Assembly (NCBI GenBank): GCA_018398575.1
Contig: JAGTXZ010000020.1
Location: forward strand, 2,294,001 to 2,358,000
Length of the DNA: 64,000 nt
Direction of reading: 5' to 3'
Source of the DNA: Ampelomyces quisqualis
Lineage: Eukaryota > Ascomycota > Dothideomycetes > Pleosporales > Phaeosphaeriaceae
Part shown: positions 1 to 11,178 of the stretch, one piece after another
Numbering within the stretch: the first letter of the stretch is position 1
Layout of the letters: each line of letters begins with the position of its first letter
The notes under the pieces: generated by a model
Databases searched by the model: none
What the model saw: the letters and a program-made list of their open reading frames with translations, nothing else
Told to the model about the DNA's origin: nothing
Position numbers and translations under genes: made by a program

Positions 1-543
1 GCCGAGTACGAGACTCTGGACGCCCCATCGGCGCCGCAAATACCAGACAATGCGCGCATGGACATAGACACCGAGGGCGGTGGTAAGGAGGACAAAGAGG
101 TGTATGAGAGCTCAATCGATAAGACCTTCCAGAAGTTCGCAGACCGGCTTGGTCAGAATCCTGAGCAAGTGCTGCGCTATGAGTTCAGGGGCAAGCCGCT
201 GCTCTACAGCGATACGGATGCAGTCGGGAAACTTTTAGCTCCACACTCAGAGAATGCTTCGTCCTCAACTGCCAAAGTGGCCACGGCAAGCTCAAGGACT
301 GGTATGGGCTTGCCACGCTGCCAGACATGTGGCGCCGACAGAGTGTTCGAGGCTCAATTAACGCCACATGCAATTACTGAGCTGGAAGCGCATGATATGA
401 GCGTTGATGGAATGGAGTGGGGCACAATCATTCTGGGTGTGTGCAGTAAGGACTGTAAGCCCGCAGATGTGTCCGAGGCAGAGGTTGGATATGTTGAAGA
501 GTGGGTCGGTGTACAATGGGAGGAGATGAACTCAAAGCGATAG
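1..543 (+). CDS. TSR4: TSR4/PDCD2-like 20S pre-rRNA processing protein, C-terminal part
   Basis: The reading frame is open from base 1 to the stop at 541-543, so the gene enters from outside the window and about 180 C-terminal residues are visible. They match the PDCD2 C-terminal domain: a KTFQKFADRLGQNPEQVLRY stretch, then a zinc-ligand-like pair LPRCQTCG, then the conserved GMEWGTIILGVCSKDC near the end. Family knowledge: yeast Tsr4 is a cytoplasmic dedicated chaperone of ribosomal protein uS5 (Rps2) and is needed for 20S pre-rRNA maturation. An internal ATG at 58 exists but the domain context upstream indicates a longer protein. The spliced 5' part cannot be judged. Confidence in the family is high. 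Confidence 0.88.
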   Translation, partial: AEYETLDAPSAPQIPDNARMDIDTEGGGKEDKEVYESSIDKTFQKFADRLGQNPEQVLRYEFRGKPLLYSDTDAVGKLLAPHSENASSSTAKVATASSRTGMGLPRCQTCGADRVFEAQLTPHAITELEAHDMSVDGMEWGTIILGVCSKDCKPADVSEAEVGYVEEWVGVQWEEMNSKR

Positions 544-895
544 TGTCAGTAGGATTGTTCATACCAGTGTGGCAGTGCCTTGCCAGTCATCTCGTCCCAA
601 TCGTTCTTTTCGAATTACCCATCCGCTGCTTCCACTTTTACCTCCAGCTTGATCAGCTTCGTACTGTAACGTAATTGCCCTGGCAAGTTGCGCAGAAGCG
701 ACTGGGCAGCTTAGTGAGTTCCGGAAACCTTCATGACTTTACACGTCTTCGTAAACTGATATTCTGTTGCTGGTTGTAGCAATTGGACCTCGTCGACGCG
801 TCTCCGGACGGCACGTGCTTTCGCGCTAGCTGGACTGAGCACCACCCGCAATACGCCACTCGTATCCATGCTCCACTGACTATCGCGCTCGCAAC
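544..895. other. Intergenic region, TSR4-palB
   Basis: A 352-bp spacer between the stop of the TSR4-like gene and the palB start, both on the plus strand. It should hold the 3' end of the first gene and the promoter/leader of the second. I see pyrimidine-rich stretches but no open frame, RNA gene or repeat that I can support. Confidence 0.5.
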
Positions 896-3800
896 ATGGC
901 AGACAAGGCGAAGCAGCTCGAGGCTTGCAAGGCCTCAGCTGAAGTATGTGGCATGACCTTTGCGCGTCACCGGATGCCTTTGCTGTTCCATCCCATTTTC
1001 ACCGCGCTTACACTCATCACAGAAGTTCTGCTCGCAGCTGCAGTCCGCTACAAGCAAAGATGAGGCGCTCACGCTAGCGATCAGTGCGGCAGAGAACCTC
1101 ATGAGTGCTATGAAACTGTGTTCGGATCCAAAAGAGAAGAAGCATCTCAAGGCACAATGTAGCGACATTATGACCGCTGCAGGACGCATTAAGAGCGACG
1201 CGAACTGGAGACCTCTAGTCGAGCCTCCGCAACCGCAGGCGCATAGATTGAACATCGGCCGATGGGCGGAAGAAGTTGTTTCCGCACAGTCGGCCAATAC
1301 CGAACATGAAGACAGCACTTCGCTTTCTAATTTCTCACATCCCGGGTTGACTTCGACGACTGCACCTGTCGACGATGTCAGCCCACCCGCAGGTACTACT
1401 CCAACTTCTTCAGTCTCAGCCAACAAGCGCAGTGAATCTGTTCAAGGACGTCGTTCTCATCATAATGCCTCAAACAATCCTTCGCCTTTGCTCATTGGCT
1501 TTTCAGACGACCATTCTTCTCCTCGGGTACATTTAAAATTAGGTGCACCGACTGACACTCAACACGAAGATAGACAGCAAGCTGCGGAAACGTCTGCGGT
1601 AGATTGCTCCACATTCCCGGGAGCAATCGCCGACACATCCCTGGCCTTGGCCTATTCTGCATCTGGTCTTAAAAACGAGACGCAGCAGGGTGATACAAAA
1701 GCAGCGCCTTCACTTGCGTCATATTCGCATATACACAGACTAGTGGAGCCCACATCCACCAGAAAGAAATCGAAAAGGGAAGATATTATCCTGCTCAAAG
1801 CCTCAATGGTCAACGGCTTCAAATGTCCACCCTGGGACAAGAACCCTTTTCCGAGCGAATTTGTAGCACGTCAAGACGAGGAACCATTCGTGTACGTTGC
1901 TAGCTTCACCATTAATTTCAAGTTCTAATGCCATTCAGAGATTCCCACGACTTGAGCCTATCGTCCTACCAGCAGCAATTCTTTCGAGGCTGGATCCGTG
2001 CCGCAGAAGCGATCCCTCCTCCTTCCACATTCTCCCATGACAGACGAGGAATAGGGCCTTTGATGTCCAGCTCTCGTACAATCGATCTAGTTCAGGACGC
2101 CGCCACAGATTGCTCGGTGGTAACAAGCTTGTGTGCGGCAATCGCCCGGGCTGAGCGTGGCCACGACGAGGTCAGCGCATATTATCACCTCAGCCGGCCT
2201 TGTACTAATTTGAGTAGATGCTCACGAACAAGCTTTACCCTTTCGACAAGCAACTCGGCAAACCAGTCACTTCTACCAATGGAAAATATATTGTACGACT
2301 AAACTTCAACGGCTGCTGGAGAAAGGTTGTGATCGATGATCGCTTACCAGTCTCTAGCACGCATCGCCAGCTTCACGTTGTTGACCGGCGTAATCCGGCA
2401 TTGCTATGGCCTGCGCTGCTCGAGAAAGCGTATTTGAAGGTCCGTGGAGGGTACGACTTTCCTGGCAGCAATTCTTGCAGCGATCTCTGGACCTTGACAA
2501 GTTGGATCCCTGAGCAGGTCTTCCTGCAAGAGTAAGTTTGTAAGCCGTTGGAACATTCTCTCGATTGACATCTTTCAGGACGGACACGATTCCTGGTCAG
2601 ATCTGGAATCGCATTTACAATGCCTTTCTTTATGGCGACGTACTCGTCACTGCGGGGACTGGGAGAATGTCGAGCCGGCAGGAAAGAGAGCTTGGTCTCG
2701 AAGGTCAGCATAGCTACGCGGTTCTCGACATGAAAGAGACAGACCATGACCGACTCCTACTCGTCAAGAATCCCTGGGTTGAAGGGAAAGGTTGGAAAGG
2801 TCCTCGTCCGTCGGCTGTCGCTGCGCTTGACTCCTCAACTGCCAGTGGTGACTCCAAGAACAGCATCGAGTCCTACCACCGAGACAGTATGCCCACGCAG
2901 GAGAGGCCACACCCTACAACGTTTTGGATCGGGCTTGAACAAGTCATACAGCACTTTGAAAGCTTGTATCTGAATTGGAACCCAGGCTTATTCAAGTACC
3001 GCCAGGATATCCACTTCGAGTGGACAGTCGATAGTCAGCAGTCGCCAGGTGGCTGCATCGTCAAAAATCCTCAATTTGCATTCTCCGCGAAGAGCACTGG
3101 CGTTGTTTGGTTCCTGCTGAGTCGACATTTCCGCGACGCTCTGTCAGGAATCAAGGACGAGTCAGACGCCTTCAATGATGGAAGCGTAAGGCCTGAGTCG
3201 CAGGTCGACTCATCAGGTGAACATGCCAAAGGCTACATGAGCATTTACGTATGCAGTGGTCAGGGCCAACGACTTTACATGAAGGAAACGTACCTGGAAT
3301 CCAGTGACTACGTTACGACTCCCCAGTGTCTCCTGCGGTGGGATGCGGATGCCAAGGTAAGCTATACGGTGGTGATTGAACAGGACGAATTACCTCCCTC
3401 ATCCTACACGTTTTCGCTTTCGGCGTTTTCGAACTCGGCGATTACCTTGGAGCCAGCAATACAGCAGTATCCTCTACAGAAGATTGAAGACGGAGCGTGG
3501 ACCCGGCAGTCTGCTGGAGGAAACACGAGTTCTCGGCGATACTTTGAAAACCCCCAGTACTCGCTCGAAGTCCGCGATGGAGGTGCTTTGGCCATATTGC
3601 TCACGAGTGCACACGAGCACCCGATGCATATCAAACTGGCGCTGGGTCACGGCAAGCGGATATACAAGTTGCAGAGCCGCGACGTGCTCGCAGATTCGGG
3701 AGATCACGGCATGGGCGCTGTGTTTGCGGAGATTAAGGACATCCAACCTGGCCTCTACACAGTCATCTGCTCGCTTTTCGAGGCTGGGCAGACTGGCGAG

Positions 3801-4292
3801 TACAAGCTGAGTGTGGACAGTACCAGCAACATTGTCCTGAAGCCGATAGCACGTGATGGCGCAGGGCTTCTGTCATTGAAGCTTGCGCCGGCTTGCTTTG
3901 GGGCTCACGTTCACAAAGTGGCCGCACCGATACTGCCGCATCGCCTTGCGTCCTACGTCATCGTCACACGATTCTTGAGAGCAACGAGTCCGCGTTCAAG
4001 TGATTTGGGCATGCTCGCCCGTAGCCCTCTGCGATTCAGCGTCGAGCTCGGTAGAGGACCGGAACGCAAATTCGTGATCGCCAGTGAGCGGGGGGAGTAC
4101 ACGGATGCGGCAACGGTCCGTTCGGAGAGTGTCAACATGGATCCGACACTGATGCAGCAAGGGGAGCTCTATCTCGTGCTCGACAGACTGTCCGGACCAG
4201 GTGGTCCTGTGGAGGAGTGGTACGAGGTGGAAATCTTCACAGATGCCGCTCAAGCGTGCTCTATTGGCGTGTGGCGGAACTGGGATGACTGA
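896..4292 (+). CDS. palB: PalB/RIM13 calpain-like cysteine protease
   Basis: Five exons: 896-943, 1044-1891 (the acceptor could also be 1037), 1939-2170, 2218-2531, 2579-4292, giving about 1051 residues. Order: N-terminal MIT domain (about residues 1-70), a Ser/Thr-rich linker of roughly 180 residues, then the calpain catalytic core starting at the FKCPPW segment. The catalytic Cys lies in ATDCSVVTSLC (about residue 357), His in GQHSYAVLDM (about 525) and Asn in LVKNPW (about 545), so the triad is complete. The C-terminal half has the repeated beta-rich calpain domain III-like modules. Family knowledge: PalB/Rim13 acts on ESCRT-III at endosomes in ambient-pH signalling and cleaves the transcription factor PacC/Rim101. 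The protein is longer than Aspergillus PalB, mainly because of the linker; an unrecognised intron there is possible. Confidence 0.9.
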
Positions 4293-4797
4293 GCGTGCGA
4301 CAGGGCAGATGACGATGCATAGTCATGTGTCGGGGGCCTTGTCGCGGGCACGGTCGTGGTGTTTTGGACGAAGGCAGGCCACTATCTTTAGCAGCGTAGA
4401 TCAGCGACCCATGTTGGGAGCTGGACATGGTCATGCGGTGCGCCGTGCATGGAAGCAGAAGGGGTACTCCGTAGGGATGGCGGAGACACCCCGGCAGCCA
4501 ATGAACCCCGCGCATGCAAGTCAAGTCGAAACCGCAGCACAGCGACGCGCTTGTACCGCTTCCTTTTCTCTCTTTTTTGCATCTTCTCCTCCTGCGTCTG
4601 CTTGCGCGCTGTGACCCTGTCCGCATCACCGGGGGTCCAAGTCGCCCGCCAAGACGTCATCCGCAGCAAAGGCCGCCTCGAACCGCACCGCCACACCAAC
4701 TACGCCATCACTCGCGGGCGCCCTCGAAGCCTTGCTCGCCACGACTACCCTGATCTCGTGTGCTCTGCCCCCGCAAGGAAAGCACAACGACCCAGAA
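4293..4797. other. Intergenic region, palB-OSH
   Basis: A 505-bp spacer. It carries one copy of the 9-mer TACTCCGTA (4465-4473) that is clustered at 15.5-17.4 kb. A CT-rich tract at about 4560-4600 precedes the OSH start, typical of ascomycete core promoters. The open frames here run through the spacer without any recognisable domain and I do not call a gene. Confidence 0.45.
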
Positions 4798-6477
4798 ATG
4801 GCGGACCTGCCCGCCGAGAGCGCCCGCCCGGGCTCCGCCCCGTCCAACGCGCCCGCTGAGAGGCCGGCAGAGGACAGCTCCAAGTTCAAGACGCTGCTGG
4901 GCATCCTGAGGAAGTAGGCGCCCCTCGTAGCAGCCCGCGCCAGACGGGAGGCTGACGTAACCCCCCAGATTCATCGGCGTGTCCGACCTCGCCGCCGTCC
5001 GCTTCTCCCTCCCCGCCCAGCTCCTCGAACCGAGGCCAAACCTGGGTGCGTTTGTGGTCCAGCGGGAGGAGACATGTCTGACGGATAGCAGAGTACTGGC
5101 ACTATCTGGACAGGCCAGACACGTTTATCAGGTCAGCATCGCGGGCGGCCTGGGGCTTGTCGCATGCATTGGCGCTGACTGGGACAGCATCGGAGACTCG
5201 GACGACGACCTGGGCCGCATGCTGGGATGCTTGCGCTTCTGGTTCACCAAAGACCTGGCATGCCCCCCAAGCCCGCACGCGGGCGAATCCGCCGCTAATG
5301 CTGCGCCAGAAATACGTCAAGGGCAAGCCTTGCAAGCCCTACAACTCGACCCTGGGCGAGTTCTTCCGCGTACGTGACTTGCCCCGGCATGTCTTTGCAC
5401 GCCGTTGACGCAGACAGTGCAACTGGAAAATCGAAGATGGCCACCCCACCCTCAAGACGCCGACCTCTGCACCCTCGAGCAGTGCGAACAGCGTTACGGG
5501 CGACGGCAAGCCTGTCATGGTCTCATACCTCACCGAACAGACGTCTCACCACCCTCCCGTCTCGGCCTTCTACGTCGACTGTCCAGAGAAAGGCATAAGC
5601 GCACGCGGCTATGACCAGCTGAGCGCAAAGTTCACGGGCACAAGTGTGCGTGTCGTAGCTGGAGCACACAACCTCGGCATCTTTATCACGCTGAAGAACA
5701 GGGACAACGAGGAATACCAATTGACACATCCAGCAGCCTATCTGGGCGGCCTTTTGAGAGGTGGGCGCCACCAGTCGATATTCCAGAGTTCTTTGCTTAC
5801 ACGGGACAGGGTCCTTGAGCGTGTCCGTTGCCGACACGTGTTACATCACCTGTCCGAAGACAGGCTTGAAGGTCATCCTAGAGTATATCGAAGAGGGCTG
5901 GCTTGGCCGAACACAGAACAAGGTCCAGGGTGTCGTATTCAGATACGACATGAACAAAGACACCACCACAAAGATCAAGGATGTTTCGGACAAGGACATT
6001 CTTGCACGGATAGAAGGCAACTGGCAAGACAAGGTATACTACACGCTTGGCAACAAGCCTTTCAGCAAAGTATCTGTAAGCTACCAGGACGTCACCCCAC
6101 TTGATAATGCTAACTTCTCACAGGAGAAGATACTAATCATCGACCTCAACCCGCTGGATCCCATCCCCAAAGTTGTGCCACCGCTCGAGGTGCAACTGCC
6201 CAACGAATCACTAAGGTTCTGGGATGGCGTTACCAATGCCATAGTCGGCCGACAGTACTCGCTCGCAACGAACTTGAAGACGGAGATTGAAGAGAAGCAA
6301 AGACAGAAGGCTGCTGAGAGAAAGGTTGCTGACAAGGAGTGGCAGCCCAGATTCTTCACTGGCGCCGTAACACCCGTTGGCCGACCCGATCTTACTCCAG
6401 ATGGCGAAGCAGCACTTCAAGGCTTACACACAGAGCAATACCAACTCGAGCCGAACAAAGAGTATGGGGCCTTTTGA
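4798..6477 (+). CDS. Oxysterol-binding protein homologue, OSH4/KES1 type
   Basis: Eight exons: 4798-4913, 4969-5045, 5092-5131, 5188-5257, 5310-5369, 5418-5760, 5810-6075, 6124-6477; 441 residues, close to Kes1. Diagnostic features are the FIGVSDLAAVRFSLPAQL start of the lid/core, KPCKPYNSTLGEFF, and the OSBP fingerprint EQTSHHPPVSAFY. No PH domain or ankyrin repeats precede the ORD, so this is the short Osh4-7 class. Family knowledge: these proteins exchange sterol for PI4P between ER and Golgi/plasma membrane. Oddities: the intron 5258-5309 must start with GC, not GT, to join DL to KYVKGK; the last intron (6076-6123, 48 nt) is in frame and stop-free, so retention would add 16 residues. An upstream in-frame ATG-less extension exists back to 4732; I prefer 4798 (MADLPAES). 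Confidence 0.88.
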
Positions 6478-8041
6478 TCGCACCCCACCACATCACTTCG
6501 CGAGGACCGTTTTATTCATTCAGCCGAAACCGATCTAGACTTTCGTTTCCATGTCCAATACTTCATGCAGAGAGGCGGGGCGCGACTACACCCTCATTTA
6601 GCATTAGCTATTTGTTTTTTTCCGTAAGAGGCATGGTTGTTGGCGTTTTGATGATGACTTTTGGTATATGCTGGGAACTTGTCTCTTGTAACGTTTTTTA
6701 CTTGCATGTGCGACTTTATGACTAAATAGATTCCGATTTTAAAGCTGGCCTATGGACGGCGGGGCACCTTCGTTGTCAAGGCTCAATGTATCACCATTTT
6801 CTTTACCAAAGCAACAATCATCCCAAGAGCGACACGCATATTCCCGACTCCGTTGCGGTGAAGGCAGCAATATCAACTATATCTGATGGCATAACAGGAG
6901 CAAAGCGCTCTAGCATCCAAAGCATGTGCTGGTGCTGAGGGACTATAGACATAGCTCAACATGACACGAGCGTAAAAGTGAAAAAAACAAAGTAATTCCA
7001 GCCCAAAGTCATCCAATACGCTACGTCTCCAAGATGGAGGAAGAAGAAAAGAAAACACTGCGCAAATCTCGTCGTAGCACCCGACTAGGTACACAGAGAC
7101 CCGCATGGTGGAATCCGAACATCGTCGTCGACGTCCCTTTTGTTTTCCGTTCTCCCGTTCTCCTACCAAAACACCCTCCCACCTCTTCTCACCAGCGACC
7201 CTCGGCGCAAAACCTCAACTCCCCCTACCGCACCTACCGTACCCCAAGCCCCGACCCGTCACAGCGCAAACGGTTGTTCTCTTTTTCCGACAAACACATT
7301 GTATAGGACACTCTCCTTGCCATCGACTCGAACTCGACTACACACACTACGTACCAGTACGTACCCATGAAAAGAAACGAAAAGAATACCTGGGCTGCGG
7401 CGTGTCGCTGCTGCGTCGTGGCGTTTACTTTGCTTTGCATTGCATGCCGAGGTATCAACGGGGTTTGAGGCTTGGGAAGGAATGTCTCACGTCGGGTGTT
7501 TGGGGGTGTGGGGGGGGGATGTCAATGCGCTGAAGGTGTGAGTGGGATATAAATGGCCGTGATGAGCAGGGAGGGAAGGGATTTGAACGAGGATAGGTAG
7601 GGCTGAGGAGATTGGCACGAATAATTTTTAAATTTTTATGTGGATTTTTTTTTCTCGTCTGGGGTTGGATGGGTGGGGAATGCATGTGTATTGTACTCGG
7701 TATGTATATGTCGTGTGTGCGAATCGTCTTCATTACGAGAGTGGAGAGAAGAAAAGGGAAGAGGAGATTAGCTTTGCTGGTTGCACGCAGTGCGATGCTG
7801 GTCATCTCACTGTTATTACGCTTGTTTCTGTCTACCCAGGGAAAACGATCTGAGGTCGGTCCGTGGGCACATTATGTACAGTGGTAGTGCGTAGTACGTA
7901 GTCGAAAAGAAGAAAAAGTGTGCTGCTTGATAAACGCTACATGCTGCCCCATGCAAACTTCAATTAATACACGCTGCGTTTGGAATGCTACCTTGAATTT
8001 TTTTTCCCTTCTGTTCTGGTCGTCTTCCTGGCTAGCATAAC
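6478..8041. other. Convergent intergenic region, OSH-nox
   Basis: A 1.56-kb spacer between two genes that converge, so it should contain two 3' UTRs and terminators. It holds a long C/A-rich tract around 7140-7380, a G-run near 7510-7520 and an AT-rich patch around 7620-7650. Overlapping open frames on both strands here show no domain, no plausible splice structure and compositional bias only. I see no RNA gene. Confidence 0.45.
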
Positions 8042-9874
8042 TTAAAAGTTCTCTTTGCCCCAAACGAAATTAAATCCTGGTTGCGAAAACATGTTGCACT
8101 TGACGTGTAACGTCGATCCCAAACCCTTGGGACCGCAGAAGAATACACCTGCTTCGGCGGGCGAGTGGATTTTGCGAATCGATTTGAAAATCATGTTCCA
8201 GTTCGGGCGGCCGAAGTTTGTGGGTGCGCGCAGACCGGTTATAGCGTCTTGTTCGGCGTTGGCGTCGTTGATCATGATGTTGGTTGCGTCGTCGGCTTTG
8301 ATTTTCGCCGTGAGGTACTGAGTGATATGTGTGAGTTGATTGCAAGCGTAGGTGCGTGTTGGGAAAGAATGGAAGTTGAACTTACGGTGTGGATCTCAAT
8401 GTGGTCGTCGAGATCTTGTGCTTCGATGGCGAGAAGTAACGACCTGAACCACTCAAAGGATCCGAAATCTCGGCAGATCCAGAAGAAGTACACTTTTCTT
8501 AATCTCGTGCGGCCTTGGGGGTAGTTCATTCGGTACCAGATGCTCTTCAGGATGGATGCGAATGGTGTGACGCCGATACCAGCACCTACTAGCACGGCAA
8601 CTTCGAACTTGAACACATCTTCCGATGCTGAGCCGAATGGTCCATCAATGTATACTCGAGGTAGAATCTGACGAAGGGCAATCTCATCGCTGCCGCCACC
8701 CTTTTCGCCTGTCTCGCCACCGGGCTTTTTATCGAGGTTGCAGCCAAGTGCTTTGCCAACAGCGCGAGTAAAGTCTCCAACCATACGCATGTGAATTGAG
8801 ATATAATCCTCTTCGGGTGCACTGGTCAGTGTGAAAGGGTGGTACTGCCAGATTGATACTTCTGGGCAACACATGAAGATGTACTAATCTCGTTAGCTCT
8901 GTGAATCTGCGATACTTGATCTTTATCGCTTACCTGACCAGCACGGGTCTTCGCATGCTCCTTCTTGATCTGAATTTCGCACACGTTGCTGGGATGCTGG
9001 ATGACCTTGGAGATGTACGTCTTGTGTCGTCCCCGAACCTCACGCGCGATGCGCTCACCGAGATACGCGAATCCTCCGTACATCCAGTACTCCCAGAAGA
9101 CACCGATTCCGTCGCAAAAGGGAGCAAAGTCGGGCGTGATCATGCAAAAGGCACCGTGGATGGACCAGAAGATGAAGAAGACGATGAAGAGGTGGTGGGT
9201 GTACCAAAAGCGCTCAAAGTTTGCACGTCGCGCCTTCTCCGCCGCCGTGCATGCGATTGCCATCAATGCCATCAACATGACATAGCCACTCCACCCAGGA
9301 CCAGTCGCAAGGTTTGCCAGAATGAAACCCATGAAGCCGAGGTTGTTGGTGGCAGAGAATCGTGCAAGGTTGTTCCAGTGGGCGATGGTGTGGACCCAGG
9401 CAAAGAAGACGATTGACCACGCGACTAGCTTATGGAAAGTGATGTTTTTGTCGAAAGGAATCACATCGTTCAAGGGCGTCCGACGGGCCATGGAAATTAG
9501 GTTCCTGCATACAGGGAAGAGGATGAAAGCTACATCCACATGTAGTACTAGCGCAGCGGAACGGGCGACAGGAAATGTGAAGCCGAATCGTTGCACTGAT
9601 CCGAGGGAAGTATCCTGAAGCATGTGAGCATGGGCGCACTTTCGCAAAGCTGTTCTGTATTGTACCTTTAATGAATAGTTCGTCATTCCAAAAGCGAATA
9701 CGAAGACGTGCAGAATCATGAAAATGAAAACGAAGCTGGCATGTGTTAGTGGCATGTTGCGATGCAATTTCAGCGAACGTACGCTCTCCGATATCCTTCG
9801 TTGACCATCCAAACGTCAAATCTCTCTTTTCGCGTCAAAGCCCGCGGTCGCTCATCCGACATCTCTCCAGACAT
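8042..9874 (-). CDS. noxB: NADPH oxidase catalytic subunit, gp91phox family, NoxB type
   Basis: Five exons on the minus strand: 9874-9783, 9735-9666, 9614-8934, 8883-8386, 8317-8042; 538 residues (an in-frame ATG at 9880 would add two). About 30 residues precede the first membrane helix, including the VNEG motif also found in gp91phox. Then come six transmembrane segments with the haem-histidine region (NITFHKLVAWSIVFFAWVHT, FWYTHHLFIVFF), the FAD motif HPFTLTSAPEEDY, the NADPH motif VGAGIGVTPFASILKS and the terminal KENF. No EF hand, excluding NoxC. Family knowledge: fungal Nox enzymes make superoxide at membranes with NoxR/Rac and control ascospore germination, sexual development and, in pathogens, appressorium function. 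The isoform call rests on the N-terminal extension and gp91phox-like sequence and is less certain than the family. Confidence 0.85.
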
Positions 9875-9880
9875 GAGCAT

Positions 9881-11178
9881 GCGGGTTAGTGGCGGCCATC
9901 TTGATCGCTCGCGACCCGTGAGACTAGTGGTGAAGGACATGGCCTGAAGGTAGAAATTGTTGTAATGGCAGCTTGTCTAGACTAGGTGCCGTGGATCTTC
10001 AGACCTGCTGAGAGTGGCCGAAGTGTATAGACGTGATGAAAGAATGTATACAGTTCTGGCGCGGATATTAGCATTAGAGAGACAGGTGTAGAGGTGTCAT
10101 CGCTGGAGATGGCGATGGCAAGAGAAGGACGTACTAATAAGTGCCCGCACGAAAGAAGAGAATGTACAGAAGAGATGGCTCTCGGTCACCCGGCTAAGGA
10201 GGCACCGACATGGAAACGGGGGGACTGCTGGAGCTAAAGGGGAAACAAAGTCTATAAGCACATGCACAGCAGAAGACGCTTTGGAAGAGAGTATGTGTGG
10301 CTGGACGACAAGCTTAACGCAGACAGCGAAACGGTAACAGAAATCGAACCATTCTTTCGAATCTGATCTCGAAGGCTGCGACATGGCGGGAAGGGTCTCG
10401 ATGGGAGCGCGTGTCGCACGGGCGAAGAGCCGCATCTAGCGAATCGGAAGCTGGAACTGGCTCGGGAAAGACTGGACGTTACCTAAAGGCCTGCTCTGAA
10501 ACCCAAGCGGCCATGGCATTCTGCCTTTGCCATGCGATTCAGCACGTCTCGTGTTTCATTCGTGTACGAGATGCAACCTAAAACTCGCTAGGTCGGCGCT
10601 AAGATGACTGCCGTTGTTGCTCCTCTTGAAGCTCTCCACCTCGATGCCCGAGGCATCACCGCATGATTCGCCTCGAGAGCTGCGAAAATCGTCCGACACT
10701 GCTCAACGTATCCCTGACGGGCTCTTGGTGTGTGGGCAATTGTAGCCGGCAGGATGCTCGCGGGTGATGGCTATGTAAGCAGCATGACTGGCGAGGGCCT
10801 CTCTTTTGACCGTCACCATCGTGAATCCGTCCTTTCGCATATTCTGAATGTCTGGTGACATACCGAGTATACACCAGGCGAATGTCGTGGTATGCGGCTC
10901 TATCCGTGTGCATTAGTACAGCATTAGTGATGCTACACCATACGTGAGGCGTTGAACAGCACAACCTGTTTGCCGCCTCAATCAATCAACTGCATCTATT
11001 CATGCGCTACGTTTCTTCACCACTGCGATCAGATAGTATAAATCTAATCTTACTGGCCAATGAAGGAGCATATCCCAACACTAACCATCATCTATTTTCG
11101 CCCAAACGTCCCAAGTCTCGGCACCGAAACAACGCCACACACTCCCATCACCACCAAAACACTGCACCATACCACATC
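9881..11178. other. Intergenic region upstream of nox
   Basis: About 1.3 kb upstream of the nox start (minus strand), so probably its promoter and long leader, plus the 3' flank of the dehydrogenase pseudogene. A 112-codon minus-strand frame (10097-10435) has no recognisable domain and no conserved-looking core; at most it is an upstream ORF. No repeat or RNA gene seen. Confidence 0.4.

Noticed and set aside
935..1426. Long minus-strand open frame opposite palB exon 2
   Set aside because: It lies antisense to a well-supported coding exon and has no domain; typical shadow of a Ser/Thr-rich coding stretch.
7500..7520. G-run as a possible G-quadruplex regulator
   Set aside because: A single homopolymer-like G/T stretch in a 3' interval; no four spaced G-tracts that would make a strong case.
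6873..7887. Several open frames on both strands between OSH and nox
   Set aside because: They overlap each other, are compositionally biased (Pro/Thr or Lys/Arg runs) and sit in a convergent 3' UTR interval.
10097..10435. 112-codon minus-strand frame upstream of nox
   Set aside because: No recognisable motif, Ser-rich and random-looking; more likely part of the long leader/promoter.
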